Source of the DNA: Uranotaenia lowii
Lineage: Eukaryota > Arthropoda > Insecta > Diptera > Culicidae
Assembly (NCBI RefSeq): GCF_029784155.1
Contig: NC_073692.1
Location: forward strand, 321,529,906-321,593,905
Reading direction: 5' to 3'
DNA: 64,000 bases
The notes beneath the pieces are model-generated. The model did not search any database, had not been told where the DNA came from, and was given only the letters and a program-made list of their open reading frames with translations. Every line of letters begins with the position of its first letter. Within the stretch, counting starts at the first letter, position 1. Positions 37,034-47,539 of this stretch are shown piece after piece. Made by a program: the position numbers and the translations under genes.

Positions 37034-38680
37034 AAGGTTTTGATTGGGAGTAAGAAAGAGTTGCTTTCTAGAGTCGGAACTTGGGAAGTTTACTGAACCG
37101 TTTCATGTTCAAGAGTCAGGAAAGTTTGGAAGACTTAAAAAAAAAACTCTGACTTAGCCCGGAGTAAGGGATTTTAAATGTGGAATCAGATTCAGAATTC
37201 TGCATCCCAGATCAGGAACCCATTTTAAGTTAAATTTCAAAATCCAGATTATGATTTAGACTTTGAGTTTGGATTATCAATTAAGCTTCAGAATTCACCT
37301 TCAAAATTCAAACTTCAGAACTCTGGATAAGAAATTAAAATTGAGGACTCCGAATTCTCAATTTACGTTCAGAGCTTGGATCAAAAAATTATAATTGAGT
37401 ATTTAGATCTCAGAATCAGAATTTAGAACTCAAAATCCAGAGTTTAAAATTCAGAACTCAGCATATTGAGAACTCAGAACTCAGCATTCAGGACGCAGAG
37501 CTCAAAACTCAGAATTCCGAGCTTAGACCTCAAAACTCAGAGCTCAAAATCCGGATTTAAGAATTCAATTTTGCGAGCTTGGAATTTCAAAATTTATTAT
37601 TCGATATTCGAAATTCAGAAGATGTCAGAATTCAGAACTCAAAAATTAGATATCCGAAATCAAACCGTCAATTCCAAACTCAATATTATGAATTTTAAGC
37701 TTGGATTTGAAAATCAGATTTCAAAACTCTGAATTTATGAACCGTTTCATTTTCAAGAGTCAATAGTTTCGATGATTTAAAAAATAAACTCGGACATAGC
37801 CCTGAGTAAAAGATTTGAAATCAAAACTCAATATAAAGAATCAGGTATGGAATCAGATTCTGGATTCGGCATCCAAGATCAGGAACCAAAATTTAGAACT
37901 CTGGATGAAGAACTTAAATTGAGGACTCTGAATTCTTAATTTGCATTTAGAACTTGGTATCGAAAATTCATCATTGAGTATTCAGATCTCAGAATCAGAA
38001 TTTAGAACTCAAAATCCAAAGTTGAGAACTCAGAACTCAGCATCCAGGGCGCAAAGCTCAAAACTAAGTATTCCGAGCTTCTACTTCAAAACTCAGACCT
38101 CAGAATCAAGATTTAAGAATTCAATTCTCCAAACTCAGAATTTCTAAATTTATAATCCGGTATTTGAAATTCAAAAAAAATTCAGAATTCAGAACTCAGA
38201 AATTAGATATCTGAAATCAAACTCTCAGTTCCTAACTCAGAACTATGAATTTTAATCATGGATTTGAAAAACAGAATACAAAACTTCGAATTTCTGAACT
38301 GTTTCAATTTCAAGAGTCAATAGTTTGGATGATTTAAAAAAAACTCTGACTTAGCCCAGAGTAAAAGATTTGAAATCAAAATTCAAAATAAAGATTCAGA
38401 GAAGATTCATTTTCAGGTTTAATTTCAAAATCCAGATCATGCTTCCGACTCAAAATTTGGATTTTCAATTTCGCTTCAAAATTCTTCTTCAAAAATTCAA
38501 ATTTCCTAACTCTGGATGAGGAGCTAAAAATCAGGACTCAGAATTCTTGCGTTGAGAACTTGGAATCGAAAATTCATAATTAAATATTCAGATCTCTGAA
38601 TTAAGAACTCAAAATCCAAAGTAGAGACCTCAGAACTCAGCAGAACGCAGGCTCAGAACTTTAAACTCAGGACTCTGAGC
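37034..38680 (+). repeat. Degenerate CAGAACTCA satellite with about 600-bp higher-order units
   Basis: After the Sox stop the sequence becomes a degenerate short-motif repeat (AATTCAGAACTCA variants). A landmark block (GAACCGTTTCATGTTCAAGA, then CTCTGACTTAGCCC and GAGTAA) recurs at about 37095, 37740 and 38296, so larger units of roughly 560-650 bp were duplicated in tandem. The Sox 3' UTR must run into or end within this region. Confidence 0.8.
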
Positions 38681-39015
38681 TTAGACTTTTTGTAAATTTA
38701 TTTTCGGCATATTGGTTAAAATGTATATTTTTGAAGAAAGAATATCGCTCTTTTTTAATCATCTGTTAAGTTTCTCCTAACTTTTCTATCCATCTTAATA
38801 ATTTTTCAATTCTGATTTTTTTTCTACAAAAATATACATTTTCTTTGTTATGCCGAAAATAAATTTACAAAAAGTCTAATCTCGGAGTCCTGAGTTTTGA
38901 GTTTCAAGCTCTGCGTTCTGAATGCTGAGTTCTGAGGTCTCTACTCTGGATTTTGAGTTCTAAATTCTGAGATCTGAATACTCAATTATGAATTTTTGAT
39001 TCCAAGTTCTCAAAG
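38540..39015. repeat. Inverted duplication of the satellite around a hairpin core
   Basis: The core hairpin is 38681-38879 (TTAGACTTTTTGTAAATTTA and its inverse complement, about 31-bp arms plus an inner pair). It is flanked by satellite arms of about 135 bp that are inverted copies of each other: GACCTCAGAACTCAGC on the left, its complement on the right. Confidence 0.8.
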
Positions 39016-40530
39016 CATATTAAGAACGGTGGTCAACTTATTTTAAAAGAGCTTAGACTTTAAACCTTAGAGCGCGAAATCCGGATTCAAGAATTCAATT
39101 TTCCAAGTTCTAAATTCATAATTCGATATTCGAAATTCAGAAGATTTAAGTTCCAAACTCAGAACTATAAATTTTAAGCTTGGATTTGAAAATCAAATTT
39201 AAAAATTTCGAATTCAGACAAAGTTTAAGGATCTTGGGATTGAGATATCAGATTTCTCATAGCAAAAAAACTGAATGCAGAAGTCATAATTTGGATCTCA
39301 GTTTTCATAACTCTGAATTCTGTGAACTCAAATTTCATTACACAGAATTCAGAACTCAAAACTTAGAACGAGGAATTCAAAACTAAGAATTCAAACGTCA
39401 AAATTGAGAACTAAAAACAAAAAAAAAACTCACGGAAAATTTTAGATTTTACACTCATAATTAAAAATTCAATATTCAGATTTCTGAACTCAGAATTCAA
39501 AACTTAAAACTCCTGAACTGAGAAAAAGACTCTGTATCCAAAAATCAGATTTTAGAGTTTGAGAATGAAAACAAAATCAGCATCTAAATCGTAATTCAAA
39601 AATTCAGAACTTAGGTGGCAGAATTAAGAATCAAAAAAATAAGAATTCATAGCTCAAAATTTTAAATTCAAAATTTATTCAGAACTAAGAATTTAGAACT
39701 AAGAATTCGGAATTTTAAATTCATACTCTGAAATTAAAATTAAAAACTGAAATTCAAATCACAGAGCTCTGAATAAAAAATAAAAAAAATCAGTAATTAC
39801 AACTGAAAATTCTAAGATAAAAAACTCAAAATTCAGAACTATGAATTCAGAGTCAAGAATTAAAAATTTAGAACCAATAAATATGAATTATGAGTTCCGT
39901 ATTTTAAATTCGGGATTATGGGTTCTGTTTGCTGTGTTCTAAGTTTTGTATGTTTGGCTCAGATTTCTGCATTTTGATTTCAGAAATCTAAGTTCTCTTC
40001 TCATGTTCTGAATACAGTGTCCTGAATTATGAGTTGTGAATTTTTAATTGTGGATGTTTAGCTCTGAATTCTGAATTTTGGTTTCCAGTTTCTTAATTAT
40101 AGACGCTGAATTCATGGACAAAATCCTTTTGTTTAATCAAATAAACCAAAAATTTATAACTTAAAACTCAGAAAACACAATTATGGACTGAAAAAAAGAA
40201 TATGATTTCAGAAATCAGTTAAGGAATACAAAAAATCAGCATCTTAATCGTTACTCAAAAAGTTTAACTCATAATTCAGAACTAAGGTCTCAGAATTCAT
40301 AATTAAAAAAAATTATAACTCAAAATTTATAGTTCCGAAACTTATTTAGAACTAAGAATTTAGAGATCAAAATTCGGAATCTACAATTCCATACTCTGAA
40401 CTAAAAATTAAAAACTAGAATTCAGATCACTTGGCTCAGAATTCTAAATTCTATAGTCAAAACTCAGAATTAAGATTGCCCATTATTTAGAACTAAGAAT
40501 TCAGAGTCCAGAATTGAACACTTAGAACCC
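39016..40530 (+). repeat. Degenerate CAGAATTCA-type satellite, continued
   Basis: The same AT-rich short-motif repeat continues on either strand, with orientation switches near 39890-40090. No coding potential. Confidence 0.7.
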
Positions 40531-40532
40531 TT

Positions 40533-41189
40533 GAATATGAATATGAATATGAATATGAATATGAATATAATATGAATATGAATATGAATATAAATATGAA
40601 TATGAATATGAATATGAATATGAATATGAATATGAATATGAATATGAATATGAATATGAATATGAATATGAATATGAATATGAATATGAATATGAATATG
40701 AATATGAATATGAATATGAATATGAATATGAATATGAATATGAATATGAATATGAATATGAATATGAATATGAATATGAATATGAATATGAATATGAATA
40801 TGAATATGAATATGAATATGAATATGAATATGAATATGAATATGAATATGAATATGAATATGAATATGAATATGAATATGAATATGAATATGAATATGAA
40901 TATGAATATGAATATGAATATGAATATGAATATGAATATGAATATGAATATGAATATGAATATGAATATGAATATGAATATGAATATGAATATGAATATG
41001 AATATGAATATGAATATGAATATGAATATGAATATGAATATGAATATGAATATGAATATGAATATGAATATGAATATGAATATGAATATGAATATGAATA
41101 TGAATATGAATATGAATATGAATATGAATATGAATATGAATATGAATATGAATATGAATATGAACATGAATATGAATATGAATATGAAT
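40533..41189 (+). repeat. (GAATAT)n hexanucleotide array
   Basis: About 109 copies of GAATAT over 657 bp. 40595-41163 is uninterrupted (about 95 copies); two imperfect units lie near 40565-40594 and one GAACAT near 41164. Open frames of 238-269 codons on both strands (Met-Asn, Ile-His, Phe-Ile dipeptides) come only from the repeat. Confidence 0.97.
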
Positions 41190-41480
41190 GAGCTCATAAT
41201 TCGGGACATAGAATTCAGAACTTATGTAAGAACTAAGATTTCTGAAATCAGAACGCAGAAATCTAAGCCAAGGATACAAAACTCAGAACATAGCGAACAT
41301 ACGCATATTCCCAAATTTTACAATAAAATTTAAACAAAATTTAGAACTAAAATTTCGAAATCCAAAATTCATAACACATTACTCAGAAAACAGTAATCCA
41401 ATTTTAGAACTCACAATTCCAAGCAAAAAATCCAAAACTCAGAAATCAAATTTAGAGCTCAAATTCTTAACTCAGAACCG

Positions 41481-42102
41481 AGGTTGCCGAAATTACAGAA
41501 AAATCTATAATTTCACAGAATTTTGGACAAATTTTTCATCACAGATTCTGTGTCACAGAAGGCAGATTTTTTTTTTGAAAAACGAACACAAACACATACA
41601 GGATCTCAATGAAACTTGATGAAGAGATTCCTTTTTCTTAACTCTAAGCGTACATTTTTCGAAGATATTATGGCTAGCATCTTACAAATGCTAAAACCAC
41701 CAACCCGCAGAAAGTGTACTTTGTATGCCATGACCGGGATTTGATCTCACACCCGCTGGCTTAGAAGACTTGAAGGCTATCCTCTACGCCACGGGCTGCG
41801 GCAGAAAAAAAATTTGGGAAATATTCACAGAATTCACAGATTTTTAAAATTTTGCACGTATTTGCTAAACTATATTTTTTATGACATCATAAATTTTAGA
41901 GTTTTAACTTTGTTTTGGAAAAACATGACATTACCAACAGTTTATTAATTTTTCTTAAAATGTAAAAAAAAGACTCAATTTTTTATGATTCCTCAAAGAA
42001 CTCCTATTTCCATAATAGAAAACCATCAGTAAATTTTTCGATAAAATCACAGAAAGTCAGAATTTTTATTCGCAAAAACACAGATTTTTTTTTCGGCAAC
42101 CT
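41481..42102. mobile_element. CACAGA-rich MITE, AGGTTGCCGAAA ends, copy 1
   Basis: Left tip AGGTTGCCGAAATTACAGA, right tip TTTCGGCAACCT. The interior is dense in CACAGA/TCACAGAATTTT. A second copy lies at 59074-59457. This copy is enlarged by a SINE inserted at 41570-41802. Confidence 0.8.
41570..41802 (-). mobile_element. tRNA-derived SINE, family 2, nested in a MITE
   Basis: On the minus strand the head reads GCCCGTGGCGTAGAGGATAG. Box A TGGCGTAGAGG and box B GATCAAATC both fit the pol III consensus at tRNA-like spacing. The tail is oligo-A (plus-strand T10 at about 41570). GGCAGA lies at both ends as a probable target duplication. The family differs from SINE family 1. The spacing and the extra oligo-A tail argue against a functional tRNA gene. 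Confidence 0.7.
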
Positions 42103-42104
42103 AT

Positions 42105-45100
42105 TCAATTCAAACTATTGACTCAAAACTTGAAGCTCATAATTAAGAACTCTTAACGATGAACTCGGATTCTTTAACACAGAACTCATAATTTGGAGTT
42201 CAGTATTCAAAATTGAGAACTCTGTATTCACAATTCAAAATGCATCATTGAAATTTAGAATCCATAACTTGGAACTTTAAACTGACAATACTGAACCCAG
42301 AATTCAAAACTCACAACTCAAAACTTAGATTTCAAAGTCCAGAACTAAAAAAATCCAAATTCAGAACTCAAAATTGAGAGTTCAATAATTCCAAGTAGAC
42401 TTTTGTTTGTCTTTAGTAGGTAGTCGTGAATTTTCATCATTGGACGGTTTCCTTAAAAATGCACAAAAATACTCAGTACGCTAAACAACATTCCACTAGA
42501 AAGAAAAAAAAACCGATCAAACAGGAAAACTGAATCAAAGCAGGGAACACAATTTTAAAACAGATAATTTTCGTATAACATAGACTATTTTAGTGATTTT
42601 ACACGAACACTTCAGAGTCAATTTGAAGTATTGCAGCAAATACTGTGAAAAAATTACTAGTTGTAAACATTTGAATTTGTAAATAAAGTAGGATTTGTTT
42701 GATAGGTTCTAAGGTTTATTGAATAAAAGAAAAAAATAAAAAAAAAGTTTAGACTTCCTGTAAATATAAAGTTGAAAAAAATTGAATGAAATCACACATA
42801 TCAGTATTTACTTATTTAGTTTGACAAAAACTAAAAATCGATTCAACAAAACTGTCGCCACTCGTTAGCAATCGCAATGACCATTGTTACTATTGTCAGT
42901 TTAGCTCGTTTTTTTTTAAATAAAAGTTTTGCGTTGTTTGATTTTCGCAACAAAATCGAGAAATTTCATTCGAAAGATTTTCACTGAACTCCCCACCGGA
43001 GAGCTATAGACCAATTCAGAACAAAACTAAATGTGCAGAATCTTTAAATTTGTAACCATATCGCAAAAGCAATTTTAAATGTTATTTAAAATAAAAGTGT
43101 TGGAGCACATCAGATAACAGTTTTTAGGATTCTTATCTAAGTTTTAGAATAATCTTTGGTAAAAAAAAATTTGAGAGAAAATAACCAAAGTTTTTTTTCT
43201 GTAATTAGTGTCCCTAGAACTGCCTCGATACAATCTGTGTAGAAGATTTTTGTAAATAAAAGCAATTACAACTAGCTAGTGCCTCATTCTTTTGACGGCA
43301 ACAGTTTTAAATTAGTGTAAATAGAAAAAAAAAAGACAGGAATGAAGTAAATATAATAATAAATCTATAAAGCTCCCAGTGAAGAAAAACAAGGGGGAAC
43401 CAAAAATCCCCCGGTGTAAAATTGAGTGTTAATAAATAATCATAAATTAATTGCTCCTGCTATTTGCGGCAGCAGCGGAAAAACGATAATTTATTTCATA
43501 GCAAGACGATTTTATGATTTGCACAGTGGGTGAAATCGACTGGTTTAGTATTTGGTAAAATTGAGTTAGCAAATTCGAGCACAGATTTCTTTAAAAAAAA
43601 AAAAACAAAAACGAACAAGCGGAAAAAATGTTTTAAAATTAATAAAATTGTAGCCCCTAAAAATCTAACCTCAAACCCAGTGTGCCCTGTCGTTCAATCG
43701 AACTTCCTGAATGGTTCGGTGAGTTTTCCCAGTGGGAACAACTACAGCTAAATAAGCCGCCCGGTTCGAGCTTAATTTGTTTCCAGTTTTCCTTAATCGC
43801 GTTCCGGGTAAACGGCACCCGGCAGTAGCAAAATCAGCAATAAGCAAGAAAAAAATCTTAAACCTAGCTCTAGAAGCAGGGACAGAAACGAAATCATCAA
43901 TAAGCATAAGAAAATACACACCACCTTAGAGTAAATCCAGAGAGCCGGGACCTTGCATGCCTCCCAAACATCGTGATTTCTTCAACTAATTGACTTTTTT
44001 TCCTACTTCGACGTTATCTACTTTAAATGCGGCACCTAGACAACACACGCGATACTTAGACTAGACAGTAAATAACAAAGAAGCGGATCGGAACCCCGAA
44101 AAGCCCCAAATTAGACCCTCCTTCTCGGTCGTAGAAGAAGCAATGGGGTAGAAATCAATCCGACAACGCACTCCTCCCTCAGACTTTGGGAGGGAGAAAC
44201 CGCAACAGAAAAAAACACCGCCCCGGTTTTGGCTTGGTCAGCTAAAATGCCCACCCGTACCAGAAGGTATCCACAACTTGTGCGTTCTCTAGGTGGGGGT
44301 GGAATGTGTAATTTATTAGCAAATTAGTAGGTTCTATTCCGCAGAATTGCGATCAGCACAATCCGCCAAGCTCCATTCGCTGGATAAAAAAATAAACGGC
44401 GCAAAAAACGTTAAACAAAAAAAAAGTGAGATATATGTGCGCGGAATAGTTGGTATAGCTTAATATCTTAGGTACTATTTTTTTCTTCTAGTTTAGTTTA
44501 CTTTTTGTGTAGTGTTAATGCGATTCTTTAAGCAAACAAAGCAACAAATAAATACAGATCATAATGCTGTGGAATATTTAAAATGTTCAACAAAAAAAAA
44601 GCGATTCAATACAATACAATTCACAAAATCTGAAAAATATAGTTGATGAAATAATTAAAAGGATTGGTTTTGTTCTTCGTTGCATAATATCACACCAAAT
44701 TGATTTAAACTCGATTATCGAAAAATCTATCCTTTAACAATACTCGCATTCGTTCCTCAAATATGGTTGAAATAGCTTCTCCTTGATTTTTAAGTGGATT
44801 TCCTTCCCCATTATTGAATGGCTTCAATTGCTACTATCGGTTTGACTTCAGTAAATAGTAGGTAAGTGAAGTTTTTTCTTAAACGCCATCTAAAATACGG
44901 TAGAAAACATTATCACAGAATGTCCCGGTTTCCATGGCACCAGAGAAACATACGATATTGACCAATCTATCCGCAACGCACTTTCCAATGATCCAGTGAA
45001 TGAAGGAAAATTGTTAGAATTTCTCAAATAATCAAGTTTGTATAACGACCTGTAATTCTGTAGTTCAACTGTTACAGAGGCGAACCAGCCTGCGGCTGAA

Positions 45101-45250
45101 AGCCTCTCAAATAAAGACAAAAAAATTGAAATGTCATGGTCATGGCATCCATTTTCGAGATTTTCTTCCCATTTGACGGTTTGTTTTTCGTTTCCATGGG
45201 CGAGGCGCAACCTGTATATATTTCAGAGGTGGCGATGGAAATCCCGTGCT
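42105..45250. other. Degenerate satellite tail, then possible distal UTR or intergenic DNA
   Basis: Satellite motifs fade by about 42.4 kb. 42.5-44.6 kb is higher-complexity sequence with no long frame. A GC-richer part (43.65-44.35 kb) is followed by AATAAA at 44547. It could be a distal 3' UTR of the Sox gene or an unrelated noncoding transcript. A 106-codon minus-strand frame at 45210-44890 is unrecognised. Confidence 0.3.
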
Positions 45251-45256
45251 AAGAGC

Positions 45257-46512
45257 AAGTTTACTGGTGTTGGGAAAAAGTGGTAGAAATTTTGACATTT
45301 TGAAAATTTTACCATGCAAAAATGTTTTCAAGATCTTTGGCCGTTGTATTTTTTTACAGCACTGTTTCTATTTCAGCCGTATGTGATAGAAATATTGCTA
45401 TTTTTGCATCACAGGCTAATCTTTAATTAAATTTTGAACAAAAGATTTGAAATCCAAGCTTTTATGAAAGATTTTCATTAAAGTTTCTTGTTTTATACTT
45501 TGAGTAAGTGCAGGGCTAACAATTAAAAATTAAGACTCTGATTATGATACAAAATTCAGAACTTGGATATTTTTTTCAAAAATATTGAATTTAAAATTTT
45601 ATGCTTCAAAATTAGAAATTGAACTTCTGATTAATTATTCAAAAAAACTGCGAGATAGAATTATTTACATTTTTTATAAATAATACTTCCGTTTGTAACC
45701 AGACGAGTTTGAATGTTGGGTTAAATATGGGAAATAAGGAAATTAAAACCGTTTTTTTTAAGGATAATGAACTGAACAATTGTTATTATTTTGATGCCTT
45801 CTAAATTAACCGACTAACTTTCATTAGCCATATCTCCATTTTACAAAGGGAGTGGTGACTCAAATAGATTTTGTTAAATTTCCGAAAATTTGTTCAAAAT
45901 TTTCAAGTCCGAACATGTTTTTTTCTGCAGGCATAACCAAGCCATAACTCCATTTCCCAAAGCCTGTGGTGGATCAAGAAGCCTCCATTCGATTCCTCAA
46001 AAAAAATCGTATATGATAAGTCTCATTTGGTTAGAAAATTTCAAGTCCGAACATGTGCCTGTGAAGATTTGGTTGAAGCTCTTTGGAAAACTATGCAAAC
46101 AATATCAGCAGGCTGATATTTCTAGGAATGATTTTTTCCGTCTATCACTTTCACTCGGATCACCATGAAAACGATTACCGAATGTATTCATTTTCAATGA
46201 AAACAAATTACGAATGAGTGTGGAAGTAACTGAAAAAAAATTCTCGAACATGATGGATAAGAGATATCATGAACGCGCCTTCTGTTTGTTTATCATTGAC
46301 CGCAGGAAATAGTTGGGTGACTGAGATGTTTCTCAATATTTGGTGCTGTCAGGTAAATGAATATGAGATTTTTCCAGACTGATCACAGCATACGAAAATA
46401 CAACACGTGTTGTAGAAAAACTTGAAGGCCACAGATCTTGAAAATGGCAAAATTTTAAAATGCGCAAAAAGTGACAAAATTTTTACCACTTTTTCCCAAC
46501 ACCAGTGAACTT
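45257..46512. mobile_element. Foldback MITE, AAGTTCACTGGTGTTGGG family, copy 2 (split)
   Basis: The left half 45257-45414 and right half 46382-46512 together match the intact 290-bp copy at 2172-2461. They are separated by the insertion at 45415-46381. Confidence 0.85.
45415..46381. mobile_element. 967-bp insertion with 7-bp target duplication
   Basis: ATCACAG occurs once in the empty-site copy at 2.3 kb and twice here (45408-45414 and 46382-46388), marking a target duplication. There are no terminal inverted repeats. Internal direct repeats include TTTCAAGTCCGAACATGT at about 45900 and 46040 and a CCATAACTCCATTT-like block. Non-coding, of unknown type. Confidence 0.75.
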
Positions 46513-46632
46513 GTTCTAAGCGTTAGTAAAAGTTTTTTTTTGTAAACATTGCAACCATGGCAATTCGTGACGTCAGTTGCATTTTCAAACAAACAACCAA
46601 CAGCGAAAACTAGAGAAAAAATTAATGCTAAC

Positions 46633-47204
46633 TTTTGTGAAATTATTTTATCGGCTATATCGGTGAAATTTATATTCTTCGAGAAAGAATATTTAAGAAT
46701 TGAAAGATTATAGACGGATAGAAGATTAGAATAAGATGAAAGATGTTGAAATTGAGCGGAAGGGTAATTTTAATTTGAAAACTTTTCATCACATTTCATC
46801 GATTTGTTCCTCACGGGCCTACTACCTTGCAGTGGTTGAGACAGATAGAATTGTAGCAACCACCACACAATAGTAGGCCTAGCGTGGTTCGTCCCACAAG
46901 CGGAAACTTGCAGTACGAACGAACTGCAAGTTTCCGCTTGTGGGACGAACCACGCTAGGCCTACTATTGTGTGGTGGTTGCTACAATTCTATCTGTCTCA
47001 ACCACTGCAAGGTAGTAGGCCCGTGAGGAACAAATCGATGAAATGTGATGAAAAGTTTTCAAATTAAAATTACCCTTCCGCTCAATTTCAACATCTTTCA
47101 TCTTATTCTAATCTTCTATCCGTCTATAATCTTTCAATTCTTAAATATTCTTTCTCGAAGAATATAAATTTCACCGATATAGCCGATAAAATAATTTCAC
47201 AAAA
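46633..47204. mobile_element. Perfect 572-bp palindromic element
   Basis: The arms 46633-46914 and 46923-47204 are 282 bp each and identical by eye along their full length, around an 8-bp spacer. Tips read TTTTGTGAAATTATTTTATC followed by GGCTATATCGGTGA. A 15-bp direct repeat (A6TTAATGCTA) lies at 46616-46630 and 47237-47251, consistent with a target duplication around the palindrome plus a short right-hand tail. Relatives are at 50514-50703 and 57560-57965. Confidence 0.85.
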
Positions 47205-47539
47205 TAAAATTTACGGTGATTAACTCTTCATTTATAAAAAAATTAATGCTATCTGCTGTTTACAATTCAATTGATGCTCATGAAATAGTGGTATGACACT
47301 TTGCGGACAATGGAAGGAAAAAAGAAAGTGAAGGATTTATAAACAGTTTTTCCATCCATTTCGTCTAGGTCATAGGAGATTCATATTGATAGCAAAAATA
47401 TTAATAAGATGTTTTCTAAAGAGGTAGATCGAAAACATTTTGTTGAACATGTACAAATGTACCGAACTGAAGATTTAATAAGCGCTATTTAAATTTTAAG
47501 AAGAACAACAACAACAACAAAAATCGGATTTAAATTAAC

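Noticed and set aside
40470..41333. Long open frames of 238-269 codons on both strands
   Set aside because: They are dipeptide translations of the GAATAT hexanucleotide array and have no coding meaning.
44890..45210. 106-codon minus-strand frame as a gene
   Set aside because: No start context, splice partners or family resemblance; kept only as a note within the 42-45 kb region.
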